In this document: positions 52,952 to 61,778 of the stretch, in pieces
Layout: every line of letters starts with the position of its first letter
Position numbering within the stretch: the stretch's first letter is position 1
Origin: JBBQKI01 sp038326725
Lineage (GTDB): Bacteria > Bacteroidota > Bacteroidia > Flavobacteriales > Flavobacteriaceae
Assembly (NCBI GenBank): GCA_038326725.1
Contig: JBBQKI010000009.1
Coordinates: 1 to 64,000 of the forward strand
Reading direction: 5' to 3'
Length of the DNA stretch: 64,000 nt
Position numbers and translations under genes: made by a program
Notes under the pieces: generated by a model
What the model was told of the DNA's origin: nothing
What the model saw: only the letters and a program-made list of their open reading frames with translations
Database searches by the model: none

Positions 52952-53560
52952 ATGGATGAAAAGAATTATCTGAAAGACATCAGCGAGATCAAAAACCTGA
53001 TGAACCAATCCTCCCGCTTTATCTCGCTCAGCGGGCTTTCCGGGATTTTTGCCGGAGCCTATGCCCTGCTTGGCGCGGCCATTGCCTACATCTATATTTT
53101 TCCGGCTCAGCAACAATACGTGACCCTTCATAGCCGGGATTTTAAAATGCTACTGTTGCTCTTAGCATTGGTAGCAATTTTAAGTATTGTAACGGCTGTC
53201 ATTTTAACCACCCGCACCGCGAAAAAAAACAACGAAAAAATTTGGGACGGAACCAGCCGACGGTTGCTTATCAACTTTTTGGTCCCGTTGCTAACGGGCG
53301 GCGCTTATATCCTCATAAAATTGAACAGCCAACATTATGGCCTCACTGCAGCATTAATGTTGATTTTTTATGGCTTGGCCTTGGTAAACGCATCTAAATA
53401 TACCATCGGAAATGTAAAATACTTGGGGTATGCGCAAATAATTCTGGGCCTAATCTGCGCCGCGATGCCTGGTTACGGGCTTTGGTTTTGGGCTTTGGGT
53501 TTTGGGGTGCTCCATATTATCTATGGAAGTTTAATGTATTTTCAAGAAAATAAAACCTGA
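52952..53560 (+). CDS. Membrane protein of unknown function
   Basis: 202 residues with about five or six membrane helices (near 28-50, 65-88, 105-121, 128-144, 150-166 and 172-190). Start MDEKNYLKDISEIKNLMNQSSRF is charged and cytosolic. Typical of the membrane protein that precedes an HTH regulator and CreD in flavobacteria. Two bases separate its stop from the GTG of the regulator. Confidence 0.75.
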   Translation: MDEKNYLKDISEIKNLMNQSSRFISLSGLSGIFAGAYALLGAAIAYIYIFPAQQQYVTLHSRDFKMLLLLLALVAILSIVTAVILTTRTAKKNNEKIWDGTSRRLLINFLVPLLTGGAYILIKLNSQHYGLTAALMLIFYGLALVNASKYTIGNVKYLGYAQIILGLICAAMPGYGLWFWALGFGVLHIIYGSLMYFQENKT

Positions 53561-53562
53561 TC

Positions 53563-53853
53563 GTGGGTATTATCGACAATATAAACAAACTGTTCGACCA
53601 CCGCATTCGGCTGGGGATTATGTCCATTCTTGTGGTAAATGAAGACGTCAATTTCAACCGCTTAAAGGAATTACTTGGGGTAACCGACGGCAATTTGGCA
53701 AGCCATTTAAAAGCGCTCGAACAAGCAGATTATATTAAAATCGAAAAATCCTTCATAAACCGGAAGCCAAACACTGTGTACAGTTGTACAAAACTAGGCA
53801 GGGACGAATTCAAATTGCACATTGAAGCTTTGGAAAAAATAATTAACAAGTAA
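53563..53853 (+). CDS. Winged-helix transcriptional regulator (ArsR/PadR-like)
   Basis: 96 residues from a GTG. IRLGIMSILVVNEDVNFNRLKELLGVTDGNLASHLKALEQADYI (in part) is a winged helix-turn-helix (HTH_34-type) with recognition helix near residues 36-50. No effector domain and no cysteine metal site. It probably regulates its own membrane-protein/creD operon. Confidence 0.85.
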   Translation: MGIIDNINKLFDHRIRLGIMSILVVNEDVNFNRLKELLGVTDGNLASHLKALEQADYIKIEKSFINRKPNTVYSCTKLGRDEFKLHIEALEKIINK

Positions 53854-53910
53854 CCAAAAAAATTTTACTATCCCACTTTGAAAAACAAAGTACTTTATTT
53901 TAAAAAAATC

Positions 53911-55260
53911 ATGGAACAAAAAAGAAGCAAATTCGGAAACTGGTTGCGAAACTCCATTACAGCAAGAATGCTGGTGGTAGGATTTTTATTGATTATATTA
54001 TTGATTCCTTTAGAATTTGTAAAGGATTTGATAAATGAACGCGCCTTCCGCCAAGAAGAAGTGATAAAGGAAATCAATGACAAATGGGGAAATGAGGTAA
54101 TCGTTATGGGCCCAATTTTAAAAATTCCCTACAAAACCTATAAAGAAGTAAAGTTGTTCAACGAGGCCACAAAAGTTTATGAGACCACTACTGAAGTGAT
54201 AATGGAAAATGCATTTTTCTTCCCCGATAATTTGGATATTTCTTCAATGGTCACCACCAAGCCGCTTAACCGTAGCATTTATAAATCGGTGGTTTATTCT
54301 GCGGACATCAATATTAAAGGAAATTTCCCAAAAATTGATTTTTCCGCCACCGATATTCCCACCGCGGATATTGTTTGGGAAAAGGCAACGGTGCTTCTTA
54401 AAACTACCAATATTAAAGGAATCAGCAATGCATTGGAAATAAACCTTAATTCGCAGCAACTTCCGATGGTGCCGCAATATGACCGGGAATATTTAAGCAC
54501 TCTTCAAAGCAGCCCCATCGATAGCCTTTCAAAATCTGTAGAGCATGCCCTGCCCTTTTCATTCAACCTAAAAATCAACGGCAGCGAAAGCCTCAAGTTT
54601 ATTCCCCTTGGCAAGGAAACCACTTCTAGGATGGAATCCAATTGGCATTCGCCCAGTTTTGATGGAATGTTTTTGCCCAAGGATGGTTCGCGGGAAATTT
54701 CACCGAACGGCTTCAAAGCCTCTTGGGAAGTGTTCCAACTCAACCGGCAGTTTGAGCAATCCTTCTTTGGAGATTTACCAAACCTTGAAGAATTCGCTTT
54801 CGGCACCAAGCTCATCATCCCCGTTGATGAATACCAAAAAAGCGAAAGGGCCGCCAAATATGGTTTTATGGTGATTGGCCTAACGCTTCTCGTCTTTTTA
54901 TTGATCCAATTGGTCAGCAAAATATACATTCATCCTTTCCAATATGTGATGATAGGGTTGGCGCTGGTCATGTTTTATACGCTACTCATCTCCATTTCGG
55001 AACACAGTACTTTTTTGAAAGCCTACATTATTGCTGCCATTGCGGTGTTGGGATTAATTGTATTGTACTCGCGGGCCATTTTGAAAGGGTTCAAATTTTC
55101 GTTGTTGGTGGGCGCCTCGTTGGCCTCACTCTATACCTTCATTTACATCATCATCCAATTGGAGAATTATGCCCTGTTGGCCGGAAGCATCGGGTTGTTT
55201 TTGATTTTGGCCTTAATTATGTTTGCTTCGCGAAAAATAGATATGGGCAATGAGGTCTGA
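53911..55260 (+). CDS. creD: CreD-family inner-membrane protein
   Basis: 449 residues from the ATG at 53911 (MEQKRSKFGNWLRNSITARML); a TTG at 53878 would add 11. CreD (inner membrane protein for colicin E2 tolerance) family: one N-terminal helix, a large periplasmic domain (INDKWGNEVIVMGPILKIPY, GVEVFQLNRQF-type region, LIIPVDEYQKSERAAKYGFM in part), then five or six C-terminal helices. Role in envelope integrity. In the same operon as the HTH regulator, and its stop overlaps the next ATG. Confidence 0.87.
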   Translation: MEQKRSKFGNWLRNSITARMLVVGFLLIILLIPLEFVKDLINERAFRQEEVIKEINDKWGNEVIVMGPILKIPYKTYKEVKLFNEATKVYETTTEVIMENAFFFPDNLDISSMVTTKPLNRSIYKSVVYSADINIKGNFPKIDFSATDIPTADIVWEKATVLLKTTNIKGISNALEINLNSQQLPMVPQYDREYLSTLQSSPIDSLSKSVEHALPFSFNLKINGSESLKFIPLGKETTSRMESNWHSPSFDGMFLPKDGSREISPNGFKASWEVFQLNRQFEQSFFGDLPNLEEFAFGTKLIIPVDEYQKSERAAKYGFMVIGLTLLVFLLIQLVSKIYIHPFQYVMIGLALVMFYTLLISISEHSTFLKAYIIAAIAVLGLIVLYSRAILKGFKFSLLVGASLASLYTFIYIIIQLENYALLAGSIGLFLILALIMFASRKIDMGNEV

Positions 55261-55661
55261 TGATGATGAAAATGGGGTTTAAAAAATGGCATTTCCTTCT
55301 TTTTGCTATCCTGCTCTTATCGGAAACAGCAATAGCGGTTTTGTCGGAAAACCCATTCATAAGAGGGTTTTTGGGAGATGTTTTGGTAGTGCCGCTGCTA
55401 TATTCGTTCCTAAAAACCATCTTTCTTTTTTCTTCCAAAAAAACTATGCTTGCGGTTTTGACGTTTGCTTTTTTGGTGGAATTTCTACAATTTTTCAGAC
55501 TTGGGGAAATACTAAATATACAATCCAAAGTATTGCTTACCATCCTTGGCTCCGTTTTCGATCCGCTGGATTTGGTTGCTTATTTTCTCGGATTTCTAAT
55601 TATTCTTTTTATTGAAGGATATTTTCATATAAATAAAGGCAACCCTTTTTATAAATCTTAA
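55260..55661 (+). CDS. DUF2809 membrane protein
   Basis: 133 residues, four membrane helices. RGFLGDVLVVPLLYSFLKTI and VEFLQFFRLG followed by GSVFDPLDLVAYFLGF are the DUF2809 blocks. Function unknown. The start overlaps the creD stop (TGATG), so it is the last gene of that operon. Confidence 0.82.
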   Translation: MMMKMGFKKWHFLLFAILLLSETAIAVLSENPFIRGFLGDVLVVPLLYSFLKTIFLFSSKKTMLAVLTFAFLVEFLQFFRLGEILNIQSKVLLTILGSVFDPLDLVAYFLGFLIILFIEGYFHINKGNPFYKS

Positions 55662-55704
55662 TAATTATTCTATTTTGCATCTGATAACAAATTATAATTT
55701 ATAA

Positions 55705-57675
55705 ATGCAAATAAAAAAAGTCATATTGTTACTTTTTCTTGTTAACATTTTTTGCCTGCACGCTCAAACACCCCGTTTTGCAAGATTTGGCCAACCCACC
55801 AAAGAGGAATTAACCCTCAAAAAATATGAACCTGAGCCCAAATCCCCTGGAATAATTTTATATGAATCAGGTAATTATTATATTAAATCCGTCGGTTTTG
55901 GAATTTATGTTGTAAAGGAAATTTATAGAAAAATTAAAGTGCTGGACGCAACAAATTTTGATCATACCAATGTAGAAATAGCTTATTTTGAAGGAAATGG
56001 TTGGAACAAAGAAGAAATTCTAGAATATGAAGCCATGACCCACAATGGTACTGAACAAACTCCTGTACCGGAAAGCGCTTTTTTCAAAACACAGGAAACA
56101 AGTTCTGTAAAATCTTTAAAATTTACTTTTCCGAATGTTCAGGATGGAAGTATTTTGGAATATAAGTACACCATTTTAAGCCCGTATTTTTATTATTTGA
56201 ATGGATGGGAATTTCAACATGATCTTCCGACAATATACAGCTTGTTTCAAACAGTGCTGCCCGTTAATTTAAGGTATAACCGTATTCTGTACGGAAATCA
56301 GGAGTTAGCAATAAAAAACGTGTCCTTAAAAAAGAACGGTTTTATGTTGCCAAATTATAGTGGCAGGGTTGATTCTGAAGTTCATCTCTACGCCATGGAA
56401 AATATTCCATCGTTTATGGAAGAAGATTACATGCTTGCAAAAAAAAATTATGTTTCAAGACTTGTTTATGAACCATTGGCTTTTAAAAAGTTTCAAGGTG
56501 AGGGAGAACAAGTGTTTACTCGTAATTGGAAAGACGTGGACGAACGTTTCAAAAATGATGAAGACTTTGGCGAACAATTAACTATGAAAAACTACTTCCG
56601 AAGAAAGTTACCAAAGGAGGTGCTGAAAATTGAAGATGACTTGGAACGCGCTAAAGCAGTTTATAAATTTATTCAAAACACTTATACTTGGAACGGTAGC
56701 TATTTCAATTATGAAATTAGGGTAAAAGAAGATTTTAATAACAAACTGGGAAGCGTTGCCGCTATCAATCTTTCTTTAATAAACGCTCTTGAGGCGGCAG
56801 GTCTGTATGCCAAACCTATGCTTTTATCAACTCGAGAAAATGGTTTGCCTACAGAGTTATATCCCGTTCTTTCCAATTTTAATTATGTTCTTGCAGTGCT
56901 AATGATCAACAATGAAAGAATTTTATTGGACGCCACCAACAAACAAGCTCCTTTCGGGGTCATACCTTTTCATGCTTTAAACGTTCAAGGTCGCGTGATG
57001 GATTTCAAAAATGGCAGCTATTGGCATCCCATTGAACCTTTTAGACAAAATGTGCATTATGCAAATGCCCAGCTAAGCCCCAACGAAAATGGAGTTTTCA
57101 CGGGAACGGTCAATCTTTCCAGCTATGGGTATATTGGGCTAGAAGAACGTCAGGAGTACGCGGCTTCCAACCAAGAAGATTATATAAAAAAGAAAACGGC
57201 CGGCTCCGCGAACACTGATTTGACCAATTTTACTTTTGAAAATCAAAAAGCGTTGGATAAACCCTTTATGGAATCCTATTCAATTACTTTAGAACCCGAA
57301 GTTGTGGGCGATAAATTCGTGGTTTATCCTTTTTTCATGGAAACCTATTTTTCCGAAAATCCGTTTACCTTGGAAAGCAGGAACTATCCCTTGGATTTTG
57401 GTTTTCCTTTCTCGAACACCTATTTGGTTTCAATAGATCTTGGCGATGTCTATGAAATAGAACATTTACCGGAAACCAAAACCTTCCGCCTTCCCGAAAA
57501 TGATGGGGAACATTCCGTAACCTACTTGGCCGAAGGTTCTAAAATCAATATCCGTTTCAACATGAAATTGAACAGCCACCGCTTTCAACCTGAAGCTTAC
57601 CCGGCCTTAAAGGGTTTTTTCGCCAAAATGGTCACTATTTTAAAGGAAGAGCCCATTGTCCTAATAAAAAAATGA
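55705..57675 (+). CDS. DUF3857 exported protein with inactive transglutaminase fold
   Basis: 656 residues; signal peptide MQIKKVILLLFLVNIFCLHAQ. DUF3857 domain (residues about 45-225) then a transglutaminase-like core. Where the catalytic Cys would be (GSVAAINLSLINALEAAGL, residues 349-367) there is no cysteine, and the His position is Y394 (FNYVLAVL); only the Asp (D409, LLDATNK) remains. A C-terminal beta domain completes the protein. Probably a periplasmic binding or scaffold protein. A paralogue follows 70 bases later. Confidence 0.82.
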   Translation: MQIKKVILLLFLVNIFCLHAQTPRFARFGQPTKEELTLKKYEPEPKSPGIILYESGNYYIKSVGFGIYVVKEIYRKIKVLDATNFDHTNVEIAYFEGNGWNKEEILEYEAMTHNGTEQTPVPESAFFKTQETSSVKSLKFTFPNVQDGSILEYKYTILSPYFYYLNGWEFQHDLPTIYSLFQTVLPVNLRYNRILYGNQELAIKNVSLKKNGFMLPNYSGRVDSEVHLYAMENIPSFMEEDYMLAKKNYVSRLVYEPLAFKKFQGEGEQVFTRNWKDVDERFKNDEDFGEQLTMKNYFRRKLPKEVLKIEDDLERAKAVYKFIQNTYTWNGSYFNYEIRVKEDFNNKLGSVAAINLSLINALEAAGLYAKPMLLSTRENGLPTELYPVLSNFNYVLAVLMINNERILLDATNKQAPFGVIPFHALNVQGRVMDFKNGSYWHPIEPFRQNVHYANAQLSPNENGVFTGTVNLSSYGYIGLEERQEYAASNQEDYIKKKTAGSANTDLTNFTFENQKALDKPFMESYSITLEPEVVGDKFVVYPFFMETYFSENPFTLESRNYPLDFGFPFSNTYLVSIDLGDVYEIEHLPETKTFRLPENDGEHSVTYLAEGSKINIRFNMKLNSHRFQPEAYPALKGFFAKMVTILKEEPIVLIKK

Positions 57676-57745
57676 AGTGAATTTCAGCTAATTTTTTAGT
57701 CGTTTGTTTTTCCTATTTTGCAACCCACATTAAAAATCCCATTCC

Positions 57746-59716
57746 ATGAAATCCTTTCGAAATTTCCTTTTACTACTCTTCTTCTTTTATTGTTCCCAAT
57801 CCTTTTCACAATTTCGGGACACCGCGGTGTTTGGCGAGCCAACGCCCGCGGATTTTGAAATGAAAACCTATCCTCAAGATCCTGAAGCTGCGGGAGTCGT
57901 GCTTTTTGAAAGCGCAAAAAATTATGTGGCCGTGGTGGATGATTATGTAAAACTTATAAAGGAAGTCCACATAAAGATAAAAGTATTGGATGCCGGAAGG
58001 TTTGGCCAGGCTATCGTGGAAATCCCCTATTACAGTGAAAAAAACAGGAGCGAGACTGTTGCAAAGATTACTGCCATTACACACAACGGGCCGGTTAAAA
58101 CCTTCCTCAATGACAATTCGAAGTTTGTGAGCGAGGTGTACCCGAAATGGTCCGTTAAGAAATTTACCTTCCCGAACGTAAAAGATGGAAGCATCTTGGA
58201 ATATACCTATAGGGTTGAATCCAACTATTTTTCAAATTTCGATGGTTGGGATTTTCAGGGCGAATTGCCAAAAATTTATACCGAACTGCACACGGAAATC
58301 CCCGGAAACTTCAGTTATAACAGAGCTTTATACGGTAATTTGAAATTGGATATTAATGAAGCCACCATTAAAAAAACCTGTTTCAGCCTGCCGGGTTACG
58401 ATGTGGATGCAGATTGTGAAGTGGCCATCTATGCCATGCGGCACGTGCCGGCCATTAAAAAAGAAAGCCATATGCTTTCCGAGGATAATTACATTGCCCG
58501 AATGAGTTATGAACTGGTGGAATATACGGGTTTCAGTGGAGGCAACGAGGTATTTACCCGGGAATGGAAGGATGCGGATAACCGTTTTGAATATGATAAG
58601 GACATGGGCCGGCAATTAAAATTTAGCGGGTATTTTAAGGATGAACTTCCCGCTTCCGTTTTGGGGATTGCCGATGATTTGGAAAAAGCAAAGGCAGTTT
58701 ATTATTACATTCAGCAACGGATGGCTTGGAACGGAAATTATGGTATTTATCAGGACGTGGACGTGAAAGAAGCTTTTAAACGGGGCTCCGGCAACAGTTC
58801 GGAAATAAACCTTGCACTCATTAATGCATTGGATGCTGCCGGGTTTGATGCAAAAATAATGCTCATCGCCACCCGCGATTTTGCCCAGCCCACCAAGCAG
58901 TACCCGGTAATGAACGGATTTACGTTTGTTTTGGCCTTTCTTGTAATCAACAATGAAAAATATATTTTGGACGCTACAGATAAATTTGTGTCTTTTGGTT
59001 TTCTGCCCCACCGCGATTTGAACGGCCAAGGGCGGGTGATGGATTTTAAAAAAGGCAGCTATTGGGAACCCATAACGCCCAATGCAAAAAACATGCATTA
59101 TGTCAACATGCAACTTACAGCAAATGAAGCGGGTAATTTTTCCGGAAAAATAAATGAAGTGTCCACCGGGCTAGTGGCGATGGAAAAACGAAAGCATCAT
59201 TACAATTTGCCGATGGAGGAAATTTTAAGAAAAAAGCAAAGCCAACTGGAGCATATCGAATTGAGTAATCTGGAAATTGAGAACTCTGCTGATTTGGAAC
59301 AACCTTTTAAAGAAAATTACAACATTACCATAAATGATTTAAAGGATGGCGATATCTTGTTTTTGTACCCTTTTTTGATGGGGAATTATTTCAATGAAAA
59401 TCCCTTCAAGGCAACAACCCGGAAATTTCCAATTGATTTTGGGCATCCCATCACAAATAATTATTTGGTTTCCATTGATGTAACCGATCAATATGAAATA
59501 GTGAAAGTGCCGGCCAACAGGCTTCTAAAACTTCCAGAAAATGACGGGGAAATATCCGTGATCTATGATGTTTCGGGAACAAAAGTAAATATCCGGCTCA
59601 ACGTAAAACTCAACAACCCCAGTTTTGCACCCGAGGCTTATAAAACCCTTCAGGAATTTTTTAGCACATTGATAAAAATTCAAAATGAGGAACCGATAGA
59701 GTTAAAAAAAATCTAA
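57746..59716 (+). CDS. DUF3857 exported protein, tandem paralogue
   Basis: 656 residues, exactly as long as the gene before it and alike throughout. Signal peptide MKSFRNFLLLLFFFYCSQSFS. The transglutaminase Cys position holds serine (GNSSEINLALINALDAAGF, S351) and the His position F394; D409 is kept. Tandem duplication followed by divergence. Codon use is richer in G and C than in the first copy. Its stop overlaps the stop of the convergent dehydrogenase gene by three bases. Confidence 0.82.
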   Translation: MKSFRNFLLLLFFFYCSQSFSQFRDTAVFGEPTPADFEMKTYPQDPEAAGVVLFESAKNYVAVVDDYVKLIKEVHIKIKVLDAGRFGQAIVEIPYYSEKNRSETVAKITAITHNGPVKTFLNDNSKFVSEVYPKWSVKKFTFPNVKDGSILEYTYRVESNYFSNFDGWDFQGELPKIYTELHTEIPGNFSYNRALYGNLKLDINEATIKKTCFSLPGYDVDADCEVAIYAMRHVPAIKKESHMLSEDNYIARMSYELVEYTGFSGGNEVFTREWKDADNRFEYDKDMGRQLKFSGYFKDELPASVLGIADDLEKAKAVYYYIQQRMAWNGNYGIYQDVDVKEAFKRGSGNSSEINLALINALDAAGFDAKIMLIATRDFAQPTKQYPVMNGFTFVLAFLVINNEKYILDATDKFVSFGFLPHRDLNGQGRVMDFKKGSYWEPITPNAKNMHYVNMQLTANEAGNFSGKINEVSTGLVAMEKRKHHYNLPMEEILRKKQSQLEHIELSNLEIENSADLEQPFKENYNITINDLKDGDILFLYPFLMGNYFNENPFKATTRKFPIDFGHPITNNYLVSIDVTDQYEIVKVPANRLLKLPENDGEISVIYDVSGTKVNIRLNVKLNNPSFAPEAYKTLQEFFSTLIKIQNEEPIELKKI

Positions 59717-60927
59717 ACCGTTCCATCCGCATAGTTTTGCAAATAAGAAAACCTTTCTGTCAGCTTCCCTTCAAAAGTTGTCATTTTTGCCCGTTGTAGA
59801 ATACCGTCTTTATCACCATTGAAAAACGCGGGAATCACATGTTTTAAAAACATATCGCCAAAACCCTCACTTGAGTTTTTTGGAAGTTCGCAGGGCAAAT
59901 TATCCACTGCCATCACCATAACTGTGTTGGGGGCATCAAAATGGGTTTCAGTGCCGGTTTCCCGATCGTACCCATAAAATGGTTCCGCTATAGTGGAAGA
60001 TTTAAGCGTAGTTGGTACCGGCCCGTTCACATCGCACGAAATATCCGCGATCAGGTTTACTTTAAATTCAGGACTTTTTACATCTTCTTTGGTGAAAAAC
60101 ACCGGTGCGCCATCGCCATAAAAATGCCCGGTAATGAACATATCGCTCACTTTTGCAAATCGCAGGAAATCACTTTCATAATTTGAAGGATCGTTGTAAA
60201 ACTCATGTTTGTCGGCCTCAGCACCATCCTTACGCTTGTTGTAATCCATTACATCAATATTGCAATACACCGCTTCTTTGAAATCTTTGTTCAAATAATC
60301 GGCCACCTCAACTTCCTTTATCTTTAAATGATCCAAAATTTCCCGCACCCCGTTTGCCACTTTCCCGCCCCCGGTGAGCACGATTTTTATTGCTGGAACA
60401 ACAATTTTATCTAATTCTTTTTTAAGTACTACAAGGTCTGCAAGGTTTTCGACCTTTGGGAGATTGAACAGGCTATCACGGATGCCCAACGCCCTGAAAG
60501 CGTTATAACCTCCAACCAAACCGGCATAATACCCAAACCCGATTAGTCTATGGTTTTCTTTATTTACAATGGTTTCGTGGTCGTAAAGTTCAATTTTTTT
60601 GTCAAGGACGGCCCTCAATAATTTTTGATTGTGGGGCTGTTTCTTAATGGTATGGCTAAAGAAGAAATACTTCTTGTTCGGGATCAAAGCATCTACGGGC
60701 ACTTCCTTTACGCCTAAAAAAACATCGGCAGTCGAAACGTCTTCTTTTACTTCAAAACCTGCATCAAAATATGCTTCGTCCGGAAACACCCGGATAGCTG
60801 AAGACTCAACAATTATGGAGGCTTCCGGAAATTGGTTTAGAGTTTCTTGGCATTCTTCCGGTGACAATACCACCCGGCGGTCCGGCGGATTTTTTCGTTC
60901 TTTTATAATGGTAAAAGTTATGGACAT
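59713..60927 (-). CDS. Saccharopine/alanine-dehydrogenase-like NAD(P) oxidoreductase
   Basis: 404 residues from the ATG at 60927 (MSITFTIIKERKNPPDRRVVLSP). The N-terminal AlaDh_PNT domain (residues 1-135, with GVKEVPVDALIPNKKYFFFSHTIK in part) is followed by a nucleotide-binding motif KIVLTGGGKVANGVREIL and a C-terminal domain with LIADISCDVNGPVPTTLKSS (in part). The layout fits the Lys1-type saccharopine dehydrogenase group. Substrate not certain. Divergent from the structured element and ssrA. Confidence 0.82.
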   Translation of the reverse strand: MSITFTIIKERKNPPDRRVVLSPEECQETLNQFPEASIIVESSAIRVFPDEAYFDAGFEVKEDVSTADVFLGVKEVPVDALIPNKKYFFFSHTIKKQPHNQKLLRAVLDKKIELYDHETIVNKENHRLIGFGYYAGLVGGYNAFRALGIRDSLFNLPKVENLADLVVLKKELDKIVVPAIKIVLTGGGKVANGVREILDHLKIKEVEVADYLNKDFKEAVYCNIDVMDYNKRKDGAEADKHEFYNDPSNYESDFLRFAKVSDMFITGHFYGDGAPVFFTKEDVKSPEFKVNLIADISCDVNGPVPTTLKSSTIAEPFYGYDRETGTETHFDAPNTVMVMAVDNLPCELPKNSSEGFGDMFLKHVIPAFFNGDKDGILQRAKMTTFEGKLTERFSYLQNYADGTV

Positions 60928-60980
60928 TGTGGTATCTTTTTTGTAATGAATATTGGACTGTAAAGGTACAATTATTAATG

Positions 60981-60988
60981 TATCTTTG
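60981..60988 (+). promoter_or_regulatory. -7 box before the structured element and ssrA
   Basis: TATCTTTG, perfect TAnnTTTG. The next TTG upstream (60953-60955) is 25 bases away, slightly long. A start near 60993 would coincide with the 5' stem of the structured element. Confidence 0.45.
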
Positions 60989-60993
60989 CCCCC

Positions 60994-61070
60994 GCGTGAG
61001 GGATTGAATACGCTACCGTGTAGCGATGAAAGCCCGACCTGTTGCGAGGAACGAAGCAATCGGGGCACGC
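60994..61070. ncRNA. Candidate structured RNA or structured repeat upstream of ssrA
   Basis: Closing stem GCGTG (60994-60998) with CACGC (61066-61070). Inside are a hairpin CGCTAC-CGT-GTAGCG (61011-61025) and a longer arm with CCCGA/TCGGG (61033-61037 with 61060-61064) and TTGC/GCAA (61042-61045 with 61056-61059): a three-way junction. Unpaired GGGATTGAATA and GATGAAAG lie at the junction. A perfect -7 box sits just before it on the plus strand. The arrangement resembles structured elements I have seen dispersed in Bacteroidetes genomes; strand and function are not settled. Confidence 0.45.
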
Positions 61071-61169
61071 CCAAATTATTAGTATTGATACAATTTAATA
61101 TTTAAAGTTCAAGATGAAGCCGCAACCTTTAAAATTGCAAACTGCAACTGAACACTGAATACTAAAAAA

Positions 61170-61566
61170 GGGGCCGACTGGTTTTGACAGCGGGTCTAAT
61201 TGTAATGTAAGCATGTCGAGCGCTGGGATATAGCTCGTTAATATCATACTCCACACTTTTTAAACGGCGAGAATAACTACGCCCTAGCTGCATAATCCGA
61301 ATTACAGTAGGATAATGCCTCGTCCCACTAGGTGGGAAAGCAGGAAGTCTCTCGATGGCCTTGGTTTGCGGCGATCGATATAGAGGCTTCGTAAAAGTAA
61401 ACCTAGCCGCCATAGGGCTTTGATGTGGCGGTGAAACTCAAGTAAAGCTAAGCTGTGCGTTGGTAGTTTTCGACCGGCAAGCGGACTAAAACCCAAATGA
61501 AAACTAAACATGTAGAAAGCGTTATAATTGCTTGTTTGGACGAGGGTTCGACTCCCTCCGGCTCCA
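61170..61566 (+). ncRNA. ssrA: Transfer-messenger RNA (tmRNA)
   Basis: 397 bases. The tRNA-like ends pair: GGGGCCG (61170-61176) with CGGCTCC (61559-61565); the 3' T arm is GAGGG-TTCGACT-CCCTC and discriminator A is at 61566. CCA is not encoded. The tag frame at 61266-61295 reads GGC GAG AAT AAC TAC GCC CTA GCT GCA TAA, giving GENNYALAA, a typical flavobacterial degradation tag. tmRNA frees stalled ribosomes and marks the peptide for proteolysis. Chance frames inside it are not genes. A terminator follows. Confidence 0.97.
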
Positions 61567-61578
61567 CGATCAATTGAG

Positions 61579-61610
61579 AAAACCACACCTATCAGTGTGG
61601 TTTTATTATT
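61579..61610 (+). terminator. ssrA terminator
   Basis: AAAACCACAC pairs perfectly with GTGTGGTTTT (10 bp, 6-base loop), followed by ATTATTTTT. It starts 12 bases after the tmRNA 3' end. Confidence 0.9.
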
Positions 61611-61735
61611 TTTGGAAATGCTGAATACACAAATTTAAAAACAACACCCTCCTCGGAATATACTTGGGGCTTGAAGGCGTTTGGTAGGTCGTATACGTTT
61701 CCAAGAATCCCATTACAGAAACCTTTTACATTTTA

Positions 61736-61769
61736 TTGGGAATATAGTAGACACAATACGCTATCTTGG
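61736..61769 (+). promoter_or_regulatory. Promoter of the esterase gene
   Basis: TTG (61736-61738), 23 bases, TATCTTGG (61762-61769), one mismatch to TAnnTTTG, 9 bases before the ATG at 61779. Confidence 0.4.
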
Positions 61770-61778
61770 AGTAAAAAC

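Noticed and set aside
58616..59113. 165-codon minus-strand frame opposite the second DUF3857 gene
   Set aside because: Antisense to a clear coding gene; no homology motif, promoter or start context.
61162..61586. Minus-strand reading frames across the tmRNA
   Set aside because: They cover the ssrA RNA gene, whose ends, tag frame and terminator are all recognised.
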